From positions 1 through 50,196 of the forward strand of contig NZ_VCKW01000028.1 of assembly GCF_005889715.1 (NCBI RefSeq): a DNA stretch of 50,196 nt. Direction: 5' to 3'. The position numbers and the translations under genes are program-made. Position 1 is the stretch's first letter. Every line of letters begins with the position of its first letter. Under the pieces are notes generated by a model. That model was given only the letters and a program-made list of their open reading frames with translations. It searched no databases and was not told where the DNA came from. Below, one piece after another: positions 40,945 to 48,739 of this stretch. This DNA is from Actinomadura soli (GTDB lineage: Bacteria > Actinomycetota > Actinomycetes > Streptosporangiales > Streptosporangiaceae).

Positions 40945-40969
40945 GTAACCAGTTATATTGGTTACATGG
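40941..40969. promoter_or_regulatory. Palindrome containing both start codons: bidirectional leaderless promoter/operator
   Basis: The arms CCATGTAACCA (40941-40951) and TGGTTACATGG (40959-40969) are perfect 11-bp inverted repeats with the spacer GTTATAT. Each arm contains one gene's start codon (minus strand 40944, plus strand 40966). The spacer supplies both -10 elements: TATATT (40954-40959) for plus and TATAAC (40957-40952) for minus. Each ends 6-7 bp before its ATG. A protein bound here would block both promoters. Confidence 0.75.
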
Positions 40970-41580
40970 GTTCCGCCGCAAGCAAGGGGCTGACGCTGCG
41001 CTCCCACACCGGTTTCGAGTTCCGCTTCGATCCGGGCGCGCTGTCGTTGGAGCTGCTGACCACCGGCGGCCCCGGCCCCTACCGGAGGTACGAGGTCCTG
41101 CACGGGCCCGCCGACCTGGCCGCCTGGGCGGAGCGGTCGCGGCTCACCCCGACGCCCCCGCTGGAGATCACCGAGGCCGAGGTGGCGGACGCGCGGACGC
41201 TGCGCGACGCGCTGTTCCGGGTGGTGATCGTCCACCTGCGAGGGGAGCCGTACCCGGCCGACGAGCTGGAAACCGTCAACCTGGCGGCCGCCCGTCCGGC
41301 TCTGGCGCCCGCCGTCACGCCGTCCGGGGAGCGGCGGTGGGCCGGGCCCTCCAGCGGCACGAACCTGCTGGCCAGCGTCGCGCGGGACGCCGTCGAACTG
41401 CTGTCCGGCCCCTTCGCGCGCCGCATCCGCACCTGCGCCGCCGACAACTGCGAACTGGTCTACGTCGACACCTCACGTCCCGGCCGCCGCAGGTGGTGCT
41501 CGATGGAACACTGCGGCAACCGGCACAAGGTCAAGGCGCTCCGCGCCCGCAATTCCGAACGCGGCGAGCCTGACACCTGA
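40966..41580 (+). CDS. CGNR zinc-finger (ABATE-domain) regulator 2
   Basis: A 204-aa probable transcription factor. The N-terminal ABATE domain includes FRFDPGALSLELLTTGG and the C-terminal zinc finger is CAADNCELVYVDTSRPGRRR, WCSMEHCGNRHKVKALRAR (about residues 160-197), closely similar to CGNR 1 at 37754-38287. The ATG at 40966 is inside the palindrome, with a -10-like TATATT 6 bp upstream and no ribosome site, so a leaderless transcript is expected. Autoregulation through the palindrome is likely. Confidence 0.92.
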   Translation: MGSAASKGLTLRSHTGFEFRFDPGALSLELLTTGGPGPYRRYEVLHGPADLAAWAERSRLTPTPPLEITEAEVADARTLRDALFRVVIVHLRGEPYPADELETVNLAAARPALAPAVTPSGERRWAGPSSGTNLLASVARDAVELLSGPFARRIRTCAADNCELVYVDTSRPGRRRWCSMEHCGNRHKVKALRARNSERGEPDT

Positions 41581-41586
41581 TCGGGA

Positions 41587-42165
41587 TCAGGATCGGGTGC
41601 TGCCCGTGCCGGCCGTGCGGCGGATGCGGCCCCAGGGCTTCGCCACCGCGAGGACGGTCGCCAGCGCCAGCGTCGTCAGCGACACCGCGGGCGGGAAGAA
41701 CAGGTCGGAGACGCCCGCCGGCTCGGGAGCCCCGTTCACCAGGTCACGGCCGTAGGCGCCGATCTCGTCCATGCCCGGACGCAGCGCCACCAGGATCAGC
41801 GTGCACAGGACGAGATTGAGCACCAGCTTGATGCCGACCCACCAGTAGCGGACGAGCCCCCATCGCGTGCCCAGGCCGAGGATGAGCCCGGTGGTCAGGG
41901 TGAGCAGCCCGCTGACGAGCATCGGCCACACGACGAACGTCGCCAGCGCCTCGTACGCCAGCCCGCGGACCTCGTCGCTGCTGCCGAACCTCCCGGTCAG
42001 CACCAGCACGGCCACCATCACGTCGATCCCGATCCACGCCCCGGCGGACACGATGTGCGTGACGAGCACCGCCTTGCGCCAGCGGCGTCCGAGCCTGAAC
42101 CAGCCGTCCGCCCGCCCTGCCGTTTCCCGGGTGACCCGCTCGGGCTTCGCCTCACGTACCGCCAT
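41587..42165 (-). CDS. DUF2269-like membrane protein
   Basis: A 192-aa integral membrane protein with four to five helices: AVLVTHIVSAGAWIGIDVMV-like first helix (about 32-55), TFVVWPMLVSGLLTLTTGLI, GIKLVLNLVLCTLILVAL and AVSLTTLALATVLAVA. The His in the first helix and the overall layout fit the DUF2269 group of small membrane proteins. AAAGGA precedes the ATG. It is divergent from the RidA-like gene by 264 bp. That gap holds a small hairpin (CCGGGC-tcag-GCCCGG, 42303-42318) and nothing else I recognise. Confidence 0.75.
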   Translation of the reverse strand: MAVREAKPERVTRETAGRADGWFRLGRRWRKAVLVTHIVSAGAWIGIDVMVAVLVLTGRFGSSDEVRGLAYEALATFVVWPMLVSGLLTLTTGLILGLGTRWGLVRYWWVGIKLVLNLVLCTLILVALRPGMDEIGAYGRDLVNGAPEPAGVSDLFFPPAVSLTTLALATVLAVAKPWGRIRRTAGTGSTRS

Positions 42166-42429
42166 GTCGTCACGTCCTTTCGGTAGTGGAACCGCACGAA
42201 TGACGATCGCGCTTCGCAGTCCGGATGCCGTCCGCTAGGGGACGACATTGCGGGTACGACGACCGGCGCATGCCACGCCCCGCGGCTACGCCGGACGCGG
42301 TACCGGGCTCAGGCCCGGCCCCGTTCCAAGATCGTGGGAGCGTCCGGTGGCCCTGGCCCGTTGGACGGCGTGAACGAGGCCGTACAGATGTTCTGAGCCG
42401 TATCGACAACACAGCGAGGATGACGAGCC

Positions 42430-42837
42430 ATGGCAGTGACACTGATCAACCCCGATGGCCTGCCGAAGCCCGAGGTCTACCGGCAGCTCTCGATCGCCAC
42501 CGGATCGCGGACGGTGTACCTCGCCGGCCAGGTCGCGCGGGACGCCGAAGGCGGCAAGGTCGGTGAGGGCGACTTCGCGGCGCAGGTCGAGCAGGCCCTC
42601 CTGAACGTGGGCACGGCGCTGGCCGCCGCCGGGGGCTCGTTCGACGACGTCGCCAAGATGACCATCTACGTCGTCGACTGGACCCCGGACAAGATGCCGC
42701 TCCTGGGTGAGGGCGTCACGCGGGCGGCGGAGAAGATGGGCATCGACCCGATCAAACCGGTCACGCTGCTGGGCGTCGCGGCCCTCGCCGAGCCCGACCT
42801 CATGGTCGAGATCGAGGCCGTCGCCGTGCTCGACTGA
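42430..42837 (+). CDS. RidA-family protein without the usual catalytic arginine
   Basis: A 135-aa YjgF/YER057c/UK114-fold protein, normally a trimer. Family segments are VYLAGQVARDAEGG, ALLNVGTALAAAGGSFDDVAKMTIYVVDWTP and GVAALAEPDLMVEIEAVAV. In true RidA imine deaminases the segment before GVAAL reads PxRT, with an Arg that binds the substrate carboxylate. Here it is KPVTLLGVAAL, so that Arg is absent. The protein may belong to a Rid group without 2-aminoacrylate deaminase activity. GAGGATGA precedes the ATG. Confidence 0.9.
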   Translation: MAVTLINPDGLPKPEVYRQLSIATGSRTVYLAGQVARDAEGGKVGEGDFAAQVEQALLNVGTALAAAGGSFDDVAKMTIYVVDWTPDKMPLLGEGVTRAAEKMGIDPIKPVTLLGVAALAEPDLMVEIEAVAVLD

Positions 42838-42862
42838 CGGCCGCCGGGGCCCGGGCGGGCGG

Positions 42863-43528
42863 TCATGAGACGGGCGCGTGCCGGGTCAGGTAGCGGTCGA
42901 ACCAGCGGGCGGCCATGTCCGTGACCTGCTCCAGCGTGCCGGGCTCCTCGAACAGGTGCGACGCGTGCGGCACCACCTCCAGCCGGTGGACGGCGCCCCG
43001 CATGCGCCCGGCCGCGTCGTCGTTCAGCCGCAGCACCTCCGGGTCGCGGGCGCCGACGATCAGCAGGACCGGCGCGGCGACCCGCCGCAGCGCGTCGCCC
43101 GCGAGGTCCGGGCGGCCGCCGCGCGACACCACCGCGCCGACCCGTCCGGGCCGTTCCGCCGCCGCGGCCAGCGCCGCCGCCGCGCCGGTGCTCGCGCCGA
43201 ACAGCCCGATCGGGTGGCCGGTGGTCGGCGGCGCGGCGGCGATCCAGTCGATCGCGCCGGCCAGCCGCCGGGTCAGCAGGCCGATGTCGAAGCGCAGCTC
43301 GGCGGTGACGGCGTCGCGCTCGTCCTCCGCGGCGGTGAGCAGGTCGATCAGCAGCGTGCCGATCCCCGCCTCGTTGAGGCCCGCGGCGACGGCCCGGTTG
43401 CGGGGGCTGTGCCGGGAACTCCCGCTGCCGTGCGCGAAGAGGACCACGCCGCCCGGCTCGTCCGGCAGGGCGAGGTCGCCGGTGAGCGCCGCGTCCGCGA
43501 GCTCGATCGTCACTTCTGCGGTGTTCAT
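42863..43528 (-). CDS. Dienelactone hydrolase-like alpha/beta hydrolase
   Basis: A 221-aa cytoplasmic alpha/beta hydrolase. Motifs are LFAHGSGSSRHSPRNRAVA (oxyanion region), nucleophile Ser in GLFGASTGAAA, Asp in IVGARDPEVL and His in VPHASHLFEEPG. The HGSGSSRxSPRNR and FEEPG signatures are shared with a group of DLH-like proteins often found fused or next to phosphoribosyltransferases, but none is here. It shares its strand and a 50-bp gap with the membrane-protein gene upstream (43579-44019). The substrate is unknown. Confidence 0.9.
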   Translation of the reverse strand: MNTAEVTIELADAALTGDLALPDEPGGVVLFAHGSGSSRHSPRNRAVAAGLNEAGIGTLLIDLLTAAEDERDAVTAELRFDIGLLTRRLAGAIDWIAAAPPTTGHPIGLFGASTGAAAALAAAAERPGRVGAVVSRGGRPDLAGDALRRVAAPVLLIVGARDPEVLRLNDDAAGRMRGAVHRLEVVPHASHLFEEPGTLEQVTDMAARWFDRYLTRHAPVS

Positions 43529-43578
43529 ACCGCGTGGCTACCCCGCCGCCGCTCCACCATGCCGGGCGGACGGGCGGC

Positions 43579-44019
43579 TCAGTGCGGCACGGGCGCGTCC
43601 GAACGGCTCTCGCTGCGGTCCGGCCTGCGGGTGGTGAAGAACCCGGCCAGCGCGGCGAGCGCGGCGACGGCCTCTCCCGCGAGGCTGATCGTCTTGTCGG
43701 CGTACCAGGACGGGTCGTACATCCGCGGAATCGGGCCCAGCCGCCCGAAATCGACGAAGTAATAGAGCAGAACGGCCCCGGCCGCGCTCGCCGCGACGAC
43801 GAACGCGATCGCGTACGTCCACCGGCGCGCCCAGAAAAGGACGAGCAGGGCCGCGACGGCGGCCGCGATCGCCTGGGCGTAGAAAAGATCGTCGCCGTGG
43901 ATGGTGCCGCTCGGTGTGTTGGGTCCCGGTGCCATGTCGGGCGCGAACCGCCAGTGGACGACGGCGTCCGCCGCCAGCCCGCCGGCCACGAGTACACGAA
44001 GAAGAATGCCCATACCCAT
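43579..44019 (-). CDS. Four-helix membrane protein of unknown function
   Basis: A 146-aa membrane protein with helices at about 3-20, 45-62, 67-87 and 112-128 (GMGILLRVLVAGGLAADAVV; AQAIAAAVAALLVLFWARRW; AIAFVVAASAAGAVLLYYF; SLAGEAVAALAALAGFFTTR). The extracellular loop HWRFAPDMAPGPNTPSGTIH precedes helix 2. The short hydrophilic C-terminus ends RSDAPVPH. I do not recognise a named family. It lies between the hydrolase gene and the TPR/AAA pair, all on the minus strand. Confidence 0.75.
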   Translation of the reverse strand: MGMGILLRVLVAGGLAADAVVHWRFAPDMAPGPNTPSGTIHGDDLFYAQAIAAAVAALLVLFWARRWTYAIAFVVAASAAGAVLLYYFVDFGRLGPIPRMYDPSWYADKTISLAGEAVAALAALAGFFTTRRPDRSESRSDAPVPH

Positions 44020-44044
44020 TGCACGGTGATACCCGCTCCAGGGA

Positions 44045-45292
44045 TCAATTCCCAGGAACGAATTTCGCCCGATCGTCCGGCCGCCTCGCGACGATCATCG
44101 CGAGCCAGGTGGACGCCATCGCGGCGTAAAACGTCAGCAACGCCGCGACCGGGACCCATTCGAGGCGCGGGGCCGCGTACGCGAGCGGGGTCAGGACCGC
44201 GACGAACGCGCCGAGCGTCCCGGCCAGCATCGCGAAGCCCATGCGGCGCGTGCCGTCGAGCAGTGCCGCCTCCTGGACGGGCATGACCAGCGAGAGGAAC
44301 GCGATTCCGGGGGGAATGAGCGCGGGCGTCCACAGGGCTGTGGACAACGCGAGCAGCGCCGCGCCCGCCCCGAAGCATCCGGCGGCGACGCGGGCGGCCG
44401 TGACCTCGGCATCGTCCAGGAGGCGCCGGACCCCCGGATCGCGGGCCAGCCAGAGCGTGATCCCGGCCTGGATCACCCAGTTCACCCAGAACGCCCAGGT
44501 CAGCAGGATCATGAACACGAACCACGGCGGGAACAGCACCGCGGCGATGTTCAGCGCGATCTCGCGGCGCGAGCGGTGCCGGACCCGCGCCAGCACCACG
44601 TCCAGGCCGCGCAGCGGGTTGCGGCGTTTGAGGGCCCGCAGCAGGAGCGCTCCGCCGTTCGCCGCCTCGGGCGCCAGGCGCAGCGCCTCGCGGAACGACC
44701 CGGCGGCGGCGCGGTGATCGCCGGTCGCCAGCGCGACGGCCCCGTGCGTGCGGTGGGCGCTCGCGCTCTCCGGCGCGAGCCGGACCGCCCGCGCCGCGTG
44801 CTCGCGCGCCCCGGCCGGGTCGCCGGTCTCGACGAGCGCGAGGCTCATGATCTTGGCGAGCTCGCCGTCCTCGGGCGCCAGCCGCAGCCCGGCCTCCGCG
44901 GCCTGGACGGCGAGCCGGTACTCGCGGACGGCGTAGTGCCCGCGGGCCAGCCTCTCGTAGACGACCGGCTGCTCGGCGTCGCACGCCAGCGCGTCCTTGA
45001 AAGCGCTCAGCGCCTTGTGGCCGCGGCCTGCGTTGGACAGCACGACGCCCCGCACCCAGTGCCCCATCCAGGCGCCGGGGCCCAGCCCGACGGCGCGGTC
45101 CGCCGCGTCCAGCGCCTCGGCCGCGTTCCCCTGGCCGGACAGCGCGAGCGCGACGATCATGTGCGCGCCCGCGTGCTCCGGCTCCCGGGCCAGCACGGCG
45201 CGGGCCTCCCGCTCGGCCTCGGCCGGACGGCGCAGCTGCAGCAGGAGCTGGGCCCGCGCGACCATCTCCCGGGCGCCGGGCGGGGAGGTCAT
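44045..45292 (-). CDS. TPR protein with C-terminal membrane helices, coupled to a TPR-AAA+ ATPase
   Basis: A 415-aa protein. Residues about 5-215 are six TPR units (AREMVARAQLLLQLRRPAEA, HKALSAFKDALACDAEQPVV, AREHAARAVRLAPESASAHR). A basic linker (ALKRRNPLRGLDVVLARVRH) follows, then about five membrane helices to the C-terminus. The TPR half should face the cytoplasm. The ATG overlaps the stop of the AAA gene (ATGA at 45289-45292), so the two are translated together. The likely role is a membrane anchor or adaptor for the ATPase. No known named system matches. Confidence 0.88.
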   Translation of the reverse strand: MTSPPGAREMVARAQLLLQLRRPAEAEREARAVLAREPEHAGAHMIVALALSGQGNAAEALDAADRAVGLGPGAWMGHWVRGVVLSNAGRGHKALSAFKDALACDAEQPVVYERLARGHYAVREYRLAVQAAEAGLRLAPEDGELAKIMSLALVETGDPAGAREHAARAVRLAPESASAHRTHGAVALATGDHRAAAGSFREALRLAPEAANGGALLLRALKRRNPLRGLDVVLARVRHRSRREIALNIAAVLFPPWFVFMILLTWAFWVNWVIQAGITLWLARDPGVRRLLDDAEVTAARVAAGCFGAGAALLALSTALWTPALIPPGIAFLSLVMPVQEAALLDGTRRMGFAMLAGTLGAFVAVLTPLAYAAPRLEWVPVAALLTFYAAMASTWLAMIVARRPDDRAKFVPGN

Positions 45293-46647
45293 CGCCGCTT
45301 GCCGCCGAGCCACGGGAGCAGGTCGTCCCACACGCCGCTCTCGTTGGCGTGCATGACGTAGTTGCGCGCCGTGCCCATCCACTCGGCCACCGCCGTCGGA
45401 CGGGCCGAACGCACCGCGCCCATCAGGTCGGCGGTGGACAGCGGCAGCGGGCGCCCGGCCCGGATCGCCTCCTGCAGCTTGGCCTCGACCGCCCGGTCGA
45501 CGACGCCCTTCAGGTCGGCGCCGGCGAAACCGTCCGTGGCCTCGGACACGGCGCGGAAGTCGAGCTCGTCCAGCGGGACCTCGCGGCACAGCAGGGCCAG
45601 GATCGCCGCGCGTGCGGCCATGTCCGGCGGCGGGACGAAGACGAGCTGGTCGAACCGGCCCGGGCGGCGGAACGCGCTGTCGACGTACCAGGGCGCGTTG
45701 GTGGCGGCGAGGATCAGCACGCCCTCGTTGGCGTCGCTCTCCACGCCGTCCATCTCGGCGAGGAACTGGTTGACGATCTGCCGGTTGTGGGCGCGGTTCA
45801 TGTCCGCGCGGCGGGCGGCGAGCGCGTCGACCTCGTCGAAGAACAGCACGCAGGGACGGTTCCTGCGGGCGGCCTCGAACGTCGCGTGCAGGTTCCGCTC
45901 GCTCGACCCGATGTACATGTCGAGAATGTCGGACAGGCCGACGCTCATGAACGCAGCGCCGAGCTCCCCGGCGGCGGCCCGCGCGAGGTGCGTCTTCCCG
46001 CAGCCGGGCGGCCCGTACAGCAGGACGCCGCCGCCCGCGCGCTTCCCGTACGCGGCGAACATCTCCGGCTGCTGGACGGGCAGCAGCAGCTTCATCCGCA
46101 GCGACTGCTTGACCTGCTCCATCCCGGCGACGTCCGCGAACGTGACGCCCGCCTTCGGCTCGTCGACGGCCTCGGACGGGCCGTCCACGGGCGGCGCGAC
46201 GTCCGCCAGCGCGTGCGCCAAGGCGGGCTCGGAGACCGGGGAATGGCCGAGTCTCACCTCGAACTCGGCGTCGGCGAGCGCGGCGTCACGGGCGACCGCC
46301 TCCCAGTAGCGCGGCCTGGCGGCGGCCACGTCCCCCTCGGCGACCAGCGCCTTCGCGACGATCAGACCCGCCTTCGCCGGGCCTTCCCCTGGCCCGACTC
46401 GTGCCAGCGCGGCGAGCGCCGCGCCGTGCTTGCCCTGCCGGAGGAACACTTCGGCGAGACTCGTCGCCAGTTCGGCCTCACCGGGGGCCAGGGCGAGAGC
46501 CTCGCGGAACTCGTTCTCGGCGTCGAGGAGGAGGCCCGCGTCAAGGAGCTGCTCGGCCAGATGGCGCCGCAACGGCAGGTTGTCCGGCGACACGCGCACC
46601 GCCTCGCGCAGCGCGTCCAACGCTCCCCGATCCGCCCGATCCGCCAC
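45289..46647 (-). CDS. TPR-AAA+ ATPase
   Basis: A 452-aa protein. Residues about 5-110 are TPR repeats (LRRHLAEQLLDAGLLLDAEN, LATSLAEVFLRQGKHGAALA). An acidic linker is followed by a complete classical AAA+ module: Walker A GPPGCGKTH (about 212-220), a pore-loop-like MYIGSSERN, Walker B CVLFFDEVDAL, sensor 1 LILAATNAP, arginine-finger region FRRPGRFDQ and the GFAGADLKGVVDRA sensor 2 helix. It resembles FtsH/katanin-type unfoldases without a protease domain. The GTG at 46647 carries a 9-bp duplication (ADRADRG). It is the upstream partner of the TPR-membrane gene. Confidence 0.92.
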   Translation of the reverse strand: MADRADRGALDALREAVRVSPDNLPLRRHLAEQLLDAGLLLDAENEFREALALAPGEAELATSLAEVFLRQGKHGAALAALARVGPGEGPAKAGLIVAKALVAEGDVAAARPRYWEAVARDAALADAEFEVRLGHSPVSEPALAHALADVAPPVDGPSEAVDEPKAGVTFADVAGMEQVKQSLRMKLLLPVQQPEMFAAYGKRAGGGVLLYGPPGCGKTHLARAAAGELGAAFMSVGLSDILDMYIGSSERNLHATFEAARRNRPCVLFFDEVDALAARRADMNRAHNRQIVNQFLAEMDGVESDANEGVLILAATNAPWYVDSAFRRPGRFDQLVFVPPPDMAARAAILALLCREVPLDELDFRAVSEATDGFAGADLKGVVDRAVEAKLQEAIRAGRPLPLSTADLMGAVRSARPTAVAEWMGTARNYVMHANESGVWDDLLPWLGGKRR

Positions 46648-46670
46648 AGACGCCAGCCTTCCATCCCGAT

Positions 46671-46702
46671 GTGACAGAAACGCCCACGGGCGATGATGTC
46701 AC
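46671..46702. promoter_or_regulatory. Symmetric nested dyad upstream of the TPR-AAA+ gene
   Basis: GTGACA-n4-CGCCC-ac-GGGCG-n4-TGTCAC is a 32-bp fully symmetric nested inverted repeat, 24 bp before the AAA start and 23 bp after the stop of the upstream PGPGW gene. It may be an operator, or a terminator for the upstream gene. Confidence 0.5.
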
Positions 46703-46724
46703 GGCCCCGGACGGCCGGAAGCGG

Positions 46725-47147
46725 TCAGCGCTGCGGCTCGGCCCCCGCGGCCCGCGCCGCGCGGACGCGCCGGTAGCTCCAGTACAGCAACCCGTACAGG
46801 ATGAAGCCGGACAGGATGAGGCCCGACCCCGTGCTCCACCCGGACAGCGGCAGCTCCGGCACCAGCCCCCACGCCACGCCCGCGCCGAACAGGGCCAGCC
46901 CGGTCAGGATCGCGCCCGTGAGGCGCCACCACGAGGTCACGCTCTCCTCCGCGGCCTGGACCGCCCGGTCCCGGACGGGGTCGACGTAGCGTTCCACTGC
47001 CGGGAACTCGCGCGCGAGGATGAGGAGACCGGCCAGCACGAGCAGCAGCCCGGGCCCCGGCAGAACCAGCAGCGCCGCACCCGTCACCAGGACGACACCC
47101 CCGACGACGAGCACCATGACACGCTTGGCATGCCTGCTATACCCCAT
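46725..47147 (-). CDS. TIGR02611/PGPGW-family membrane protein
   Basis: A 140-aa protein with the hallmark PGPG loop in VLPGPGLLLVLAGLLILARE (about residues 29-48) between two hydrophobic helices. A linker ERYVDPVRDRAVQAAEESVT and two more helices follow. GGAGGGGAAG lies 2-9 nt before the ATG at 47147. The open frame upstream lacks a ribosome site. The family is common in actinobacteria and has no defined function. It sits upstream of the TPR-AAA+ gene on the same strand, separated by the symmetric dyad. Confidence 0.87.
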   Translation of the reverse strand: MGYSRHAKRVMVLVVGGVVLVTGAALLVLPGPGLLLVLAGLLILAREFPAVERYVDPVRDRAVQAAEESVTSWWRLTGAILTGLALFGAGVAWGLVPELPLSGWSTGSGLILSGFILYGLLYWSYRRVRAARAAGAEPQR

Positions 47148-47375
47148 GCTTCCCCTCCACCGTCCGCCAGCCCCCACCCAACCACCAGTCAAACGACGAG
47201 CTCCGCTCGGCCGTCCCGTGCTCCGTGGCCCTAAGAGTAGATCTTCACCGACTCCTCCGCCGCGACCGGCCTCGTCGCGGAGCTGCGCCTGACCGCCGTG
47301 ACCGGCGGATTTGCGGAGTCTGCACTATTTGGTCGGATATGCTCCACGAGCCCCTCCCAGGAGCAGAGCCACCAG

Positions 47376-48500
47376 ATGACACAGACACCCGAGGCCGCCG
47401 TCGCGGGCGATGCGACGGAGCGGCGCGCGCCAGGACGCCCGCCCGAAGGAGCCCCCGACCAGGCGTCCAAAGCTCAGGCGCCGTCCGGCGGTGCGGCTCC
47501 CCCGGCCGCCCCCGCTCCCCGGGTTCGCGATCCGCATCTCGACAACGCCAAGTTCATCGCGATCCTGCTCGTCGCGACCGGGCACGGCATGGCCGGGGTG
47601 GACGCCGTCCCGCTGGCCTCGGCGGCGTACTACTTCCTCTACCTGTTCCACATGCCGGTGTTCGTCGTCATCTGCGGCTACGTGTCGAAGCGGTTCACGC
47701 TCACCGACGACAACGCGGTCAAGCACGTCCGCTCCACCCTCGCGCCCTATCTGATCTTCCAGACGGCGTACAGCCTGTTCGCCTGGGCGTTCGGGGAGCG
47801 GCCGTTCGAGATCGGCCTGCTGAACCCGTACTACATCACCTGGTTCCTGCTGGCGCTGTTCGTCTGGCGCATATCCACACCGCTGTGGCGGCGGACGCGG
47901 TTCCCAGTGGCGGTGGCCGTGGTCGTCTGCCTGCTGGCGTACATGAGCGACCTCGGCGGGACGCTGGACATCTACCGGATCCTCGGCCTGATGCCGTTCT
48001 TCGTGCTGGGGCTCGCGCTGCGGCCGGAGACGCTGGAGATCCTCCGGCGGCCCCCCGCCCGCGTGCTGGGCGCGGTGACGCTGGCCGCCGCGTTCGTCGC
48101 CATGTTCTTCGCGTACCCGCACATGGACGCGCGCTGGGTGCGCTGGACGCATTCCAACGCCGACATGGGCGTCGGCGAGCTGACCGGGACGGCGATGCGG
48201 ATGGGGCTGCTCCTCACGGGCCTGGTGCTCGCCGCGGCGTTCCTGGCCGTCGTCCCGTCCCGCCGGACCTGGTACACCGGCCTGGCGACCCTGTACGCGT
48301 ACCTCCTGCACGGGTTCTTCACCCGGCTGTTCACGTTCACCGGGTGGAACGAGGCCGGCTGGCTCAACACCGTCCCGGGGGTCCTGCTGGTCGCGGTGGT
48401 GTGCTGCGTCGTCGCCACGCTGCTGAGCACGGGCCCGGTCCGGCGGGTGACGCGCTGGGCCGTCGAGCCCGATATCCGGCCTTTGTTCAGCAAACAGTGA
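47376..48500 (+). CDS. Acyltransferase-3-type membrane O-acyltransferase
   Basis: A 374-aa polytopic membrane enzyme with about ten helices after an N-terminal cytoplasmic tail of 55 residues rich in Pro, Ala and Gly. Family marks are DNAKFIAILLVATGHGM (the catalytic-type His after the first helix), FHMPVFVVICGYVSKRF and LYAYLLHGFFTRLFTF. It resembles the fucose 4-O-acetylase group that O-acetylates surface glycans or glycolipids. The ATG at 47376 follows AGGAGC at about 12 nt. An in-frame start at 47298 lacks a good site. The CDP-ribitol synthase gene follows 239 bp later, so a cell-wall glycopolymer role is possible. Confidence 0.88.
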   Translation: MTQTPEAAVAGDATERRAPGRPPEGAPDQASKAQAPSGGAAPPAAPAPRVRDPHLDNAKFIAILLVATGHGMAGVDAVPLASAAYYFLYLFHMPVFVVICGYVSKRFTLTDDNAVKHVRSTLAPYLIFQTAYSLFAWAFGERPFEIGLLNPYYITWFLLALFVWRISTPLWRRTRFPVAVAVVVCLLAYMSDLGGTLDIYRILGLMPFFVLGLALRPETLEILRRPPARVLGAVTLAAAFVAMFFAYPHMDARWVRWTHSNADMGVGELTGTAMRMGLLLTGLVLAAAFLAVVPSRRTWYTGLATLYAYLLHGFFTRLFTFTGWNEAGWLNTVPGVLLVAVVCCVVATLLSTGPVRRVTRWAVEPDIRPLFSKQ

Positions 48501-48501
48501 T

Positions 48502-48518
48502 CGGCCGGTAGCCGGCCG
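48502..48518 (+). terminator. Short hairpin right after the acyltransferase gene
   Basis: CGGCCGG-tag-CCGGCCG begins two bases after the stop and is followed by TTCTG. The loop is only 3 nt. The rest of the 48501-48739 gap is AT-richer and probably holds the promoter of the next gene, but I see no clear motif. Confidence 0.5.
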
Positions 48519-48739
48519 TTCTGAGCGGTCACGTCCGGATCACGGCAAACTGCAAGATCGCTGAATTCATCATATTCCGCCACAGACCAGGTAGAGTTAA
48601 CCGTCAGTTCTCCCCGCGTGCATCCATACGCCCTGCACAGCGCCGCAGCCCCGTCGCTCCTATGGATTCCACCGGTGACTGAACGGCTTCATCCCGGCGG
48701 CCGTCACGGGTCGCCTAACTGAAAACAAGGACGGTCGCA

